This document shows, one piece after another, positions 36,339-44,505 of a stretch of DNA of 64,000 bases (its first letter is position 1; each line of letters begins with the position of its first letter). The stretch is taken from the NCBI RefSeq assembly GCF_003574625.1, contig NZ_QNUJ01000003.1, forward strand, positions 124,001-188,000, read 5' to 3'. Under the pieces are notes generated by a model. The model had not been told where the DNA came from and did no database searches. It worked only from the letters and a program-made list of their open reading frames with translations. The translations under genes and the position numbers were made by a program. This DNA is from Shinella zoogloeoides (GTDB lineage: Bacteria > Pseudomonadota > Alphaproteobacteria > Rhizobiales > Rhizobiaceae).

Positions 36339-36362
36339 GGGATTATCTCCGAAGGGGCTGGA

Positions 36363-37595
36363 TCAGGCGGTGCGATCGAGCGTTTCGAGAAGCGCGGATT
36401 TGCTGATGGAGCCGAGATAGCGGTTCGCCTCGTCGACGACCGGCACGGGGAAGGCGCTGGCGGCGACCTTGCCGAGGACGTTGGAGATGCTCTCGGACGC
36501 CGGGATCGGCTCGATATCCGGCAGGAAGGCGCGGCGATAGGGGTCGCTCGCGCCGTCGCGGGCAGTCTCGATCAGCGAATTGCGGCTGACCATGCCGTGA
36601 TAGGTCTTGTCGCGGCCGAGGATGATGGCGACGTCCCGGTCGTAGTGCTCCATGCGCTCCAGCGCCGCGGCGGCGGAGACGCCCTGGCGCTCGATGATCG
36701 TCACCTGCGTCTTGCGGGCGACGTCGCCGGCGCGGAAGACCTGCGAGACGTCGACATTGCGGAAGAAGGAGCGCACGTAGTCGTTGGCCGGCTTCAGCAC
36801 GATCTCGTCCGGCGTGCCGACCTGCACCACCTCGCCGTTCTGCATGATGCAGATGCGGTCGCCGATGCGCATGGCCTCGTCGAGGTCGTGGCTGACGAAG
36901 ACGATGGTGCGGCTGTGCTCGGCCTGGAGGCGCACCAGCTCGTCCTGCATTTCCGTGCGGATAAGCGGGTCGAGCGCGGAAAAGGCCTCGTCCATCAGGA
37001 GCACGGTGGGCTCTGCGGCGAGCGCGCGGGCAAGGCCGACGCGCTGTTTCATGCCGCCGGAAAGCTGGTCGGGGCGGCTGTCGTCGTAACCGTCGAGGCC
37101 GACGGCGTGCAGCGCGGCGCGGGCGCGCTGTTTGCGCTCGGCCTCGCCGACGCCGGCAACTTCCAGCCCGAAGGCGGCATTGTCGATGACGGTGCGGTTG
37201 GGCAGGAGCGCGAAGGACTGGAAGACCATGCTGATGTCGCGGCGGCGGAGTGCGATCAGTTCGCCGCGCGGCATGCGGGCGACATCGCGGCCTTCGATCT
37301 CGATCGACCCGGATGTGGGCTCGATCAGCCGGTTGATGAGGCGCAGCATGGTGGATTTGCCGGAGCCCGAAAGCCCCATGATGACGAAGATCTCGCCGGC
37401 GCGGATGTCGAAGGTCGCGTTGTTGACGCCGATGGTGCAGCCGGTCGCCGCATGAATCTCGGCCTTGGACCTGCCGGCCTCTAGAAGCTCGAGCGCCTTT
37501 TCCGGCCGTTCGCCGAAAACCTTGAAAACATTCCTGATGCTGATCTTCACCGGCCGGTCGTTCGCCGCAAGATCGCTCTCAGTTGTAAAAGCCAT
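36363..37595 (-). CDS. glycine betaine-type ABC transporter ATP-binding protein with CBS domains
   Basis: A 410-residue ProV-like ATPase. Walker A MGLSGSGKST, Q-loop MVFQSFALLPNRTV, signature LSGGMKQRVGLARAL, Walker B LLMDEAFSALDP. The N-terminus keeps the ProV-type insert linking to AATGCTIGVNNA. The last about 130 residues form a CBS pair (VTIIERQGVSAAAALERM; PVPVVDEANRYLGSISKS) that in OpuA-type systems senses ionic strength. First gene of the operon, with a 348-bp leader and promoter region. No good ribosome site precedes the ATG at 37595. Confidence 0.88.
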   Translation of the reverse strand: MAFTTESDLAANDRPVKISIRNVFKVFGERPEKALELLEAGRSKAEIHAATGCTIGVNNATFDIRAGEIFVIMGLSGSGKSTMLRLINRLIEPTSGSIEIEGRDVARMPRGELIALRRRDISMVFQSFALLPNRTVIDNAAFGLEVAGVGEAERKQRARAALHAVGLDGYDDSRPDQLSGGMKQRVGLARALAAEPTVLLMDEAFSALDPLIRTEMQDELVRLQAEHSRTIVFVSHDLDEAMRIGDRICIMQNGEVVQVGTPDEIVLKPANDYVRSFFRNVDVSQVFRAGDVARKTQVTIIERQGVSAAAALERMEHYDRDVAIILGRDKTYHGMVSRNSLIETARDGASDPYRRAFLPDIEPIPASESISNVLGKVAASAFPVPVVDEANRYLGSISKSALLETLDRTA

Positions 37596-37722
37596 ATTGT
37601 ACTGGGCCCGGCTCCGGAAGCAGGGCGCTCTCCTTTGTCTGTTGTGAGCTGATGACGCTATCAGCGGGATGGAAGGACGCGCAGGCCGAAGGGCTTCGCA
37701 AAAGCGATATAGCGTCGCAATT

Positions 37723-37758
37723 TGGACATCTTATGACACATCGATGCCGTAATGTCCA
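37723..37758. promoter_or_regulatory. dyad upstream of the betaine transporter operon
   Basis: A perfect 7-bp inverted repeat TGGACAT/ATGTCCA with a 22-nt spacer, centred 145 bp before the ATPase start. Possible operator. Confidence 0.35.
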
Positions 37759-37773
37759 CAGTTGAAGAAAAAA

Positions 37774-37811
37774 ATTCCATTTCAATCTCTCGTTTCTGCT
37801 GAAAATGGAAT
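37774..37811 (-). promoter_or_regulatory. AT-rich stem with T-tract in the betaine operon leader
   Basis: Arms ATTCCATTT/AAATGGAAT (9 bp, perfect) with a 20-nt loop; on the minus strand the second arm runs into TTTTTTTC. It looks like an intrinsic terminator reading toward the betaine operon, but no minus-strand gene ends here, so it could be a leader attenuator or a block to read-through transcription. Confidence 0.4.
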
Positions 37812-37943
37812 GGTTTCGCGGCTGCTCCGCAGCGGCTCCATTCGCGCGGTTATTCCTCGCAATCCGACATGTCACGCCCGATTGAATGGACGGCGCCCGA
37901 GGACGCGGTGTAGTCTCGCGCCATTCTCTTCGAAGGGCTCGGC

Positions 37944-39710
37944 ATGACCAGGGACAGCGGCGGCATCGCGGTTAAGGCAGGGTCCGGCCGGATGCGTGAC
38001 GGTGTGGAGGAACGGCCGCTGCGGCAATATCTCGCCACCATGGCCGACGCCTTTCGCGGCTCGCCGCTCAGGCGGACACTGGTCCTGCTCGCCGCGGGCA
38101 TCTTCGCGGTCATCCTTGCCACGGCCTATGGCCAGATCGTTCTCAACGGCTGGAACAGGCCGTTCTACGACGCGCTGCAGCAGCGCAACATGCAGGCCTT
38201 CCTCGCGCAGCTCCTTGTCTTCTTCGAGATCGCGGGCGCGCTGCTCGTCCTCAATGTCGTGCAGCAATGGCTCAACCAGATGCTGCACCTGCGGCTCAGG
38301 GAGGCGCTGACCCGCGACATGATCGACGAATGGCTCCGGCCGGGCCGCGCGTTCTGCGTCGCCCGAAGGGGGCAGATCGGCATCAATCCGGACCAGCGGC
38401 TGCACGAGGATGCCCATCGCCTGTGCGATCTTTCCGTCGATCTCGGCGTCGGGCTGCTGCAAGCCGGCGTCCTGCTTGCAAGCTTCGTCGGCGTGCTCTG
38501 GGCGCTCTCCTCGGGCTTCGTCTTCCATCTGTGGGGCGCCGCTTTTCAGGTTCCCGGCTACATGGTCTGGGCGGCGGTCGTCTATTCGGGAACGGCATCC
38601 TGGCTCAGCTGGATGGTCGGCCGCCCGCTGATCGCGCTGAACGGCGACCGCTATGCGCGCGAGGCGGACCTGCGCTATTCCCTCGTGCGGGTTAACGAGC
38701 AGATCGAGGCGATATCGGTCGCATCCGGCGAGGCGGACGAGGCGCGGCGGTTGCAGCGTGATCTCGGAGCGGTCATCCTCGCCACCCGCCGCATCGTTTC
38801 CGCGACGATCCGGCTCGGCTGGGTCACCTCGGGCTATGGCTGGGTAACGATCGTCGCACCCATCATCATCGCCGCGCCGGTCTATTTCGGCGGCGACATG
38901 ACATTCGGCGGGCTGATGATGGCCGTCGGCGCGTTCAACCAGTTCCATGCCTCGCTGCGGTGGTTCGTCGACAATATCGGCTCCATCGCCGACTGGCGCG
39001 CAACGCTGCGGCGTGTCGCGGCGTTCCGGCTTGCCCTCCTCGAAGCTGACACGGCCGACGGGGCGGACGACCGCATCGCCTTCACCCGCTCGCCGGAGCC
39101 CGCCATCGTCATCGACGGGTTGGAAATGGACGTGCCGGACGGAAAGATTCGGCTCTCGGAGCCGCTTGTGACGATCCGCCCCGGCGACCGCCTGCTCGTC
39201 ACCGGGACGCTGGGCGCCGGCAAGACACTGCTGACGCACACGCTTGCCGGCCTCTGGCTCTGGGGCAGGGGCAGCATCCAGTTGCCGCGCGATGCCGGCC
39301 TCGCCGTGGTGGTGCGCGATCCGTACATGCCGCTCGGCCCGCTCCGGGCGGCGCTGTGCTATCCGCGCGACGTCGATGCCTGCCGGGATGAGGATATCCT
39401 CAAGGCACTGGAACGGGCCGGGCTGGAACGCCTTTCATCCCTGCTCGACCGCAATGCGCGCTGGGAGCATGAGCTTGGAAACGACGAGCGGCGGATGCTG
39501 AGTGTCGTCCAGCTCATGCTCCACCGCCCGGACTGGATCGTCATCGACGATATCGGCGACCTTGCCGCCGATGGCAACGGCGAGAGGATCGCCGCCATAT
39601 TCCGGGAGGAACTGGCGGGATCGGCGATCATCGCGATGGGCGCGGAGGAGATGAAGGGCGACCTCTTCGCACACACCATCCGCCTCGTGCCCGCCCGCGA
39701 TCACGCCTGA
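37944..39710 (+). CDS. BacA/SbmA-like ABC protein with degenerate ATPase domain
   Basis: A 588-residue protein. Residues 1-385 form an SbmA/BacA-type membrane domain (QIVLNGWNRPFYDALQQRN, WLNQMLHLRLREALTRDMID, NPDQRLHEDAHRL, SYGWVTIV-like region, FNQFHASLRWFVDN). Residues 390-588 match the ATPase domain of YddA-like fusions, but key parts are changed: Walker A is intact (GTLGAGKT), while the Q-loop glutamine (VVVRDPY), signature (LGNDERRM for LSGGEQQR), Walker B glutamate (IVIDDIG) and switch histidine are lost. Relatives import peptides, bleomycin or cobalamin. GAAGGG precedes the ATG. Confidence 0.85.
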   Translation: MTRDSGGIAVKAGSGRMRDGVEERPLRQYLATMADAFRGSPLRRTLVLLAAGIFAVILATAYGQIVLNGWNRPFYDALQQRNMQAFLAQLLVFFEIAGALLVLNVVQQWLNQMLHLRLREALTRDMIDEWLRPGRAFCVARRGQIGINPDQRLHEDAHRLCDLSVDLGVGLLQAGVLLASFVGVLWALSSGFVFHLWGAAFQVPGYMVWAAVVYSGTASWLSWMVGRPLIALNGDRYAREADLRYSLVRVNEQIEAISVASGEADEARRLQRDLGAVILATRRIVSATIRLGWVTSGYGWVTIVAPIIIAAPVYFGGDMTFGGLMMAVGAFNQFHASLRWFVDNIGSIADWRATLRRVAAFRLALLEADTADGADDRIAFTRSPEPAIVIDGLEMDVPDGKIRLSEPLVTIRPGDRLLVTGTLGAGKTLLTHTLAGLWLWGRGSIQLPRDAGLAVVVRDPYMPLGPLRAALCYPRDVDACRDEDILKALERAGLERLSSLLDRNARWEHELGNDERRMLSVVQLMLHRPDWIVIDDIGDLAADGNGERIAAIFREELAGSAIIAMGAEEMKGDLFAHTIRLVPARDHA

Positions 39711-39718
39711 GGGGCGCT

Positions 39719-41224
39719 TCAGGCCGGCCCGCCTCCGGAGGAGCCCCGGGCCACCCTGTCGACGTCGCGCCGGTAGGCCTGCGCCGCCAGCATGATCGCC
39801 CCGGACTGGGCGGGATAGGTGTGGACCACCTTGGCAAGTGCCTCCATGCCGATGCCGGTGCTCATGATGACGGCCATTTCGTTGATCAGTTCGCTGGCCC
39901 TCGAGGCGACGATGGTCGCGCCGAGAATGCGGTCGCTGCCTTCCGCGATGTGGATCTTGACGAAGCCGGTCTCCTGTCCGTCCGTGATGGCGCGGTCCAC
40001 GTCGCTCAGCATCACCGTATAGCTCTTGATCGGGATGGACTGCGTGCGGGCTTCCCAGACCTGCAGGCCGATATGGGCGATCTCCGGATCGCAGAACGTG
40101 CACCAGGGAATGACCGAATTGTCATGCCGCAGCCGGCCCTGCGCCAGCGCGTTTTCTACCGCCATCCGCGCCGAGGATTGCGCCGCATTGGTGAATTTCA
40201 GCGACAGGCAGACATCGCCGGCGGCGTATATGTCGGGATTGCTGCTGCACATGAATTCATCGACCTTGATGCCACGCAGGGGGCTGAACGCCACGCCGGC
40301 GGCATCGAGATCGAGCTCATCGACATTGGGCAGCCGGCCGGTGCAGACGAGGATCTCGTCGGCGGCGATCTCGCCCTTCATCTCGTTGTTGAGCGTTTCC
40401 AGCACCTTGACGTCGCCATCGCGCCGCGCGCCGACGACGGCGGTGTTCAGGCGGATCTCCATGCCGTCGCGCGCCATGGACCAGGAGAGGATCTCCGCCG
40501 CGTCGCGCTCCTCGCGCGGCAGGAATTTCGGATCGTTCTGCACGATGGTCACATGCGCGCCCAACCGGCAGAAGGCCTGCGCCAGTTCGCAGCCGAGCGG
40601 TCCCCCGCCGACGACCGCAAGACGCTGCGGCAGCGCCGTCATGTCGAAGATCGTCGAGCTCGTGCGATAGCCGGTCTCGCCAAGGCCGGGAATATCCGGG
40701 ATTCGCGGGCGCGCACCCGTGGCGACAAGCGCCTTGCGGAAGCGCAGGCGCGTATCGTCGACGAGCAGCGTGTCGGCGCTCGTGAACCGGGCGGCGCCGA
40801 AGAAGATGTCGATGCCGAGGGCGGTGAGGTCATGGGCCGAATGATAGACCGCGACGCGCGTGCGGATACTGCGCATGCGCGCCATCGCATCGCCGAAGTC
40901 GAGGGCGGATTCGACCGGCATGGGCGCGCCGAATTCGTCGGCATCGTGCATGGTGCCGTATACCTGCGCGGTACGGATGATCGCCTTCGACGGCACGGAC
41001 CCCGCATTGAGCGAATTGCCGCCAAGATGCGCGCGCTCGACGAGCGCGACCGAAAAGCCCCGCCGCGCAGCCCATTCTGCTGCCGAAAGCCCCGCCGGTC
41101 CCGCGCCGACGACCGCGAGATCGTAGATGCCTTTCGGCTCCGGATCGCGCCAGTCCTGCGGCCGCACCCGCCGAAGATAGCGGGCCTCGTCTGCGGGCCT
41201 TTTCCGTGGTGCCGTGCGCTGCAT
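39719..41224 (-). CDS. FAD-dependent disulfide-reductase-family protein lacking the redox disulfide
   Basis: A 501-residue flavoprotein of the lipoamide dehydrogenase/mercuric reductase/soluble transhydrogenase fold. FAD motif LAVVGAGPAGLSAAEWAARR (36-55), NAD(P) motif LAVVGGGPLGCELAQAF, second FAD motif DIYAAGDV, and a C-terminal dimer domain. The CxxxxC site reads GGNSLNAGSVPSKA, with serines at 71 and 76, and the usual C-terminal HxHPTxSE reads HTYPAQSG, so disulfide and acid-base chemistry are both lost. It may act as an NAD(P)H:quinone or transhydrogenase-type enzyme. Start at 41224 (41236 possible); overlaps or abuts the glucanase gene. Confidence 0.85.
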   Translation of the reverse strand: MQRTAPRKRPADEARYLRRVRPQDWRDPEPKGIYDLAVVGAGPAGLSAAEWAARRGFSVALVERAHLGGNSLNAGSVPSKAIIRTAQVYGTMHDADEFGAPMPVESALDFGDAMARMRSIRTRVAVYHSAHDLTALGIDIFFGAARFTSADTLLVDDTRLRFRKALVATGARPRIPDIPGLGETGYRTSSTIFDMTALPQRLAVVGGGPLGCELAQAFCRLGAHVTIVQNDPKFLPREERDAAEILSWSMARDGMEIRLNTAVVGARRDGDVKVLETLNNEMKGEIAADEILVCTGRLPNVDELDLDAAGVAFSPLRGIKVDEFMCSSNPDIYAAGDVCLSLKFTNAAQSSARMAVENALAQGRLRHDNSVIPWCTFCDPEIAHIGLQVWEARTQSIPIKSYTVMLSDVDRAITDGQETGFVKIHIAEGSDRILGATIVASRASELINEMAVIMSTGIGMEALAKVVHTYPAQSGAIMLAAQAYRRDVDRVARGSSGGGPA

Positions 41225-41226
41225 GT

Positions 41227-42513
41227 CTATAACCATCCGCCTTCGAAGCCCGCATGCGCAAGACCGTCGCGCACATATCCGCAGCTCCGGAAAATCTCCC
41301 AGATCAGGCCGCTGCGGTGATTTTCGATCATCATGGCAAGAAGGCCCTGGTCGAGCCCGTACCAGCCTTCGGAAATCCAGCCGCCCGAAGCAGGCTGCAG
41401 GGTCGGGTTGAAGCCGCTGGAAAACCGGTTGCCGGGGCAGACCTGCGGATAGTTCTCGAGGAGGTGGCGCGTGCCCGAAAGCGCCGCATCGGGCGTGAAA
41501 GGCAGCGTTGCGAGCATCGCCCAGGGGGAGATCGTGCCGTCGTCGGGGCCATAGGGCACGCCGCGCGACATGTAGCCGAAGAACCGGCGGTCCCGGCCTT
41601 TCTGGCGTATCGCCGCAACCGAGGGGCCGTCGCCGGCCGTCACGCCCCAGAAGTCGCGGCAATAGCCTTCGAATTCGTAAGGATTGCGCTCTCCGTATTC
41701 TCGGTGGATGGCGATCGCGTTTTTCGTGTTCTCGAAATAGTCGCTGTTCTTCTCGCGCATGAAGGCGTCGCGAATGCCGCGGAAGTCGATCCATGCATGC
41801 GAGAACAGATGCGTGAAGAGGGGCCCGGAATAGAGGACGTCATGACCGAGGAGGTTTTCCCACTGATAGGTCAGGCTCCATGTGTCGTAGCAGCTTGCCG
41901 TCAGCGGGAAGGTGGGCGATCCGAGGCCGAGGATGTAAAGGATCGTCGCCTCGTTGTAGCCTTCCCAGCCATAGTGGAGGAAGCCGCATTCGGGTTTCCA
42001 GCCCTGCGACAGGCCCGAGGTTCCGTTCTGTGCCCAGTGCCAGTCCACGCGGCGATAGAGGGCATCTGCATGGTCGCGGATGTCGCTTTCCTCGCCGGCA
42101 CCATCGAAGTAACAGCCCGCCACGAGGATGCCGGCCATCAGGAGGGCGGTGTCGATCAGCGACAGCTCGCATTGCCAGACGCGCCTGCCCGTCTTCATGT
42201 CGAGGAAATGATAGTAGAAGCCCCGGTAACCCGTGGCGTCGGCCGCCTTGCTTTGGGGGCTCGCGAGGAAGAATTTCAGCACTTTCAGCGTGCGCCGCGC
42301 GGCTTCCGTGCGCGACAGCCAGCCGTTCCTGACGGCGATCGGATAGCAGGAGAGGGCAAAGCCGACGACGGCGATGCTGCAGGGCGACCCCGGGCGGGAC
42401 GTATCGGCCACGAGCCCTGTCTCTTCATCGGTATGGTCGATGAGGTAGGAAAAGGCCGCATGCTGAAGCCGGGCAACCAGTGCCTCGTCCGAAAGTCGCT
42501 TCAAGCCGCTCAT
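41227..42513 (-). CDS. glucoamylase-domain (GH144-like) protein, probable beta-1,2-glucan hydrolase
   Basis: A 428-residue protein, most of it an (alpha/alpha)6-type glycoamylase domain as in GH144 and in the middle of cyclic beta-1,2-glucan synthases: FSYLIDHTDEETGLVADTS, IAVVGFALSCYPIAVRNGWL, GFYYHFLDMKTGRR, CELSLIDTALLMAGIL, YGWEGYNEATILYILGLGS, PLFTHLFSHAWIDFRGI, ISPWAMLATLPFTP and GFNPT. No signal peptide is seen, so it is cytoplasmic, where it could trim or recycle beta-1,2-glucans. GH144 members are endo-beta-1,2-glucanases or sophorohydrolases. Start 42513; its stop overlaps or touches the next gene's start, implying coupled translation. Confidence 0.82.
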   Translation of the reverse strand: MSGLKRLSDEALVARLQHAAFSYLIDHTDEETGLVADTSRPGSPCSIAVVGFALSCYPIAVRNGWLSRTEAARRTLKVLKFFLASPQSKAADATGYRGFYYHFLDMKTGRRVWQCELSLIDTALLMAGILVAGCYFDGAGEESDIRDHADALYRRVDWHWAQNGTSGLSQGWKPECGFLHYGWEGYNEATILYILGLGSPTFPLTASCYDTWSLTYQWENLLGHDVLYSGPLFTHLFSHAWIDFRGIRDAFMREKNSDYFENTKNAIAIHREYGERNPYEFEGYCRDFWGVTAGDGPSVAAIRQKGRDRRFFGYMSRGVPYGPDDGTISPWAMLATLPFTPDAALSGTRHLLENYPQVCPGNRFSSGFNPTLQPASGGWISEGWYGLDQGLLAMMIENHRSGLIWEIFRSCGYVRDGLAHAGFEGGWL

Positions 42514-42738
42514 GGAGCCTGTCCTGTAAATGGATAGACGCAGCCGACCGGGCGGCTGTGGCATTCGCTCACCATAGCAACCGGCCCCTCGAACGCAACC
42601 GCCGGGGCCGGCGTCTCCATTCCCATTGATGTGATCGCGGGACAGGAGCCAATGTGCTACAGCGCCTAAATTCACAAACGTTCGCGTGGTACACTTCGTC
42701 AGGAAGCCGCCGCTCGCAACAGGATCTCGACGTCACCC

Positions 42739-43341
42739 ATGGAAGCATTTCTCGGCCTTCTTGCTGCGATCATCGCCAACACGATGGCGATCCAGCCGAA
42801 TCTCGCGCCCTTCGGCGTCGCGCAGGATGCGCGGCCCTCGGCGCTCGGCTGCGAGCCGCTGGCGGAGGGGCCGGCGGATACTACGGGGCAATATGTATGC
42901 CGGAAGCTGCCTGGGGCGGATCCTCTTTACGAGGAATATATCCTCGCTTTCGTCGATGGCGTCGGCGTCTGCAACCTGACCGCCGTCACGCCCTATCGTG
43001 CCGACGACGATGAAGGCCATCTCACCCGCCGGATATTCGCCGATGTCACGGCGCGGATGACGAAGGAGCTCGGGGAGCCGGACGAAAAGGTCGACGTGGC
43101 CCATACGCCGGCCGCCGGCAGCGACCTTCTCCTCAAGCATACGATCACCGCCGAGGAGCGGCAGATCTTCAACCAGTGGAACCACCTGCAACGGCGCTTC
43201 CAGAACCTGCAGTCGGCCAGCGTGGTTCTTGCGGGCGACGAGGGGTACGGCCTTGCCGTCTACAGCACCTACCGTTTCGCCGGAAACGACGAGTGCATGC
43301 GCCGCATGGAGCAGACGACCGGTCTTTCGCCCGATCAGTAG
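42739..43341 (+). CDS. probable exported protein of unknown function
   Basis: A 200-residue protein starting with a short hydrophobic segment (FLGLLAAIIANTMA) that may be an uncharged signal peptide or a membrane anchor. The rest is soluble, with cysteines at LGCEPL, YVCRKL, GVCNLT and NDECMR, and mixed alpha/beta character. A 225-bp gap in front holds nothing I recognise. No family recognised. It is convergent with the diguanylate cyclase gene (20-bp gap). Confidence 0.55.
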   Translation: MEAFLGLLAAIIANTMAIQPNLAPFGVAQDARPSALGCEPLAEGPADTTGQYVCRKLPGADPLYEEYILAFVDGVGVCNLTAVTPYRADDDEGHLTRRIFADVTARMTKELGEPDEKVDVAHTPAAGSDLLLKHTITAEERQIFNQWNHLQRRFQNLQSASVVLAGDEGYGLAVYSTYRFAGNDECMRRMEQTTGLSPDQ

Positions 43342-43361
43342 ACGGTCGACCTGCTCAGGTT

Positions 43362-44414
43362 CTACTTCAGGAATTCGCGATAAGTATCGCCGCCGTCTGC
43401 CTTTGCGGCATAAAGGGCAAGGTCCGCCTTGGTGAAGAGGCTGGTCGGGGTCTCCGCTTCGGCAAAGGCGAAGCCGATGGAGGCGCTGACGCTGAAGACA
43501 TGCCCGGAACAGCTCATCGGCAGCTTGCCGGCATCGACTACCTGCCGCGCGGTGCGCTCGATCGCCTCCCGGCTGCTGGAAGGGCCGAAGAGGATCGCGA
43601 ACTCGTCGCCGCCGATGCGGGCGACCAGTTCGGCGCCCGTGCAGGTCGCGCGGAGCCGCCGGGTGAATTCGATGATGCACTCGTCGCCGAGGGCGTGGCC
43701 GAGCGTGTCGTTGATCTCCTTGAAGCCGTCCAGGTCGACGAGCATCAGCACGCCGCCCGATCCGTCCGGTCCGCACATGTCGGCGAGCCGCATCTGGAAG
43801 CGGGTGCGATTGGCAAGGCCGGTCATCACGTCGTGCTCGGCGAGATGGCGCATGTGATCGAGCATGGTCTTTTCGGCGGTAATGTCCTGCTTGATGCCGA
43901 AAAGCCGGACGGGCTCGCCGTCGCGGCGTTCGACCGTCGCGGAAATCCGTATCCAGCGCCGGCCGAATTCCGGGCTCTCGATCTCCGTGTCCAGTCCGAA
44001 GCCGTCCCCGTTGCGGATCGCCTCGCCACGGATCCTCTGCAGCCGCGCGAGCGAATCCTCGCTGTAGCTTCTGAGGATATCGCCGCGCACCAGGCCGCAA
44101 TTCTGCGGCAGGCCGAAGAGATGGTAGGTGCCGCTGCTCCAGGTCAGCTGCTCGCTGGGCAGTTCGCATTGCCAGGTGCCCATGCCCGCGGCCATGGAGG
44201 CGCGCTCGAAGATGTCGGCGCCGGCAAGCGCCGCCTCGATCCGGCGAGTGAGGGCCGACTGACGCTCGATCTGCCGGCGCAATTCCAGGATCGTCCGGCG
44301 GTCGAAGGGGCCGGCAAGGGTGCGCCGCAGCCGTTCCAGCAGGCCATAGAGCGCCGATTGCGGTGTGGCTTGAGTGTCGGCACTCGGTTGCGCGCTCGTT
44401 GCTGGATTTTCCAT
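43362..44414 (-). CDS. PAS-GGDEF diguanylate cyclase
   Basis: A 350-residue cytoplasmic protein. Residues 20-70 are a helical, Arg/Glu-rich lead-in, about 70-182 a PAS domain (ASMAAGMGTWQCELPSEQLT, IESPEFGRRWIRISATVERR, LFGIKQDITAEK) and 183-350 the GGDEF domain with an intact ARIGGDEFAILFG. The product would be cyclic di-GMP. The inhibitory I-site RxxD is absent at its usual place (TGAE found), so feedback inhibition is not expected. ATG at 44414 preferred over a GTG at 44423. The PAS ligand is unknown. Confidence 0.88.
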   Translation of the reverse strand: MENPATSAQPSADTQATPQSALYGLLERLRRTLAGPFDRRTILELRRQIERQSALTRRIEAALAGADIFERASMAAGMGTWQCELPSEQLTWSSGTYHLFGLPQNCGLVRGDILRSYSEDSLARLQRIRGEAIRNGDGFGLDTEIESPEFGRRWIRISATVERRDGEPVRLFGIKQDITAEKTMLDHMRHLAEHDVMTGLANRTRFQMRLADMCGPDGSGGVLMLVDLDGFKEINDTLGHALGDECIIEFTRRLRATCTGAELVARIGGDEFAILFGPSSSREAIERTARQVVDAGKLPMSCSGHVFSVSASIGFAFAEAETPTSLFTKADLALYAAKADGGDTYREFLK

Positions 44415-44505
44415 CTTCGTCACCGGCTGGTAGCAAGGCCCCTTACAACAAGTCCTAATATGAAAACATTAATCCGAAGTGAGGGCTGCCTTCCCCTTAT
44501 GCCGC

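Larger units (their letters stand above)
37596..37943. other. divergent intergenic region between betaine operon and BacA-like gene
   Basis: No gene seen. It carries two listed dyads and a low-GC core at about 37700-37815. Promoters for both flanking genes must lie here; none could be fixed with confidence. Confidence 0.5.

Noticed and set aside
39821-41320. A 499-codon plus-strand frame.
   Set aside because: Shadow of the flavoprotein gene; no family features.
41225-41794. Extension of the flavoprotein frame upstream to 41794.
   Set aside because: The extra 190 residues overlap the glucanase gene in another frame and are not family-like; the protein begins near 41224-41236.
42514-42738. 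Possible small gene or RNA between the glucanase and the exported protein gene.
   Set aside because: No frame with a ribosome site and sensible composition, and no stable fold I could identify by eye.
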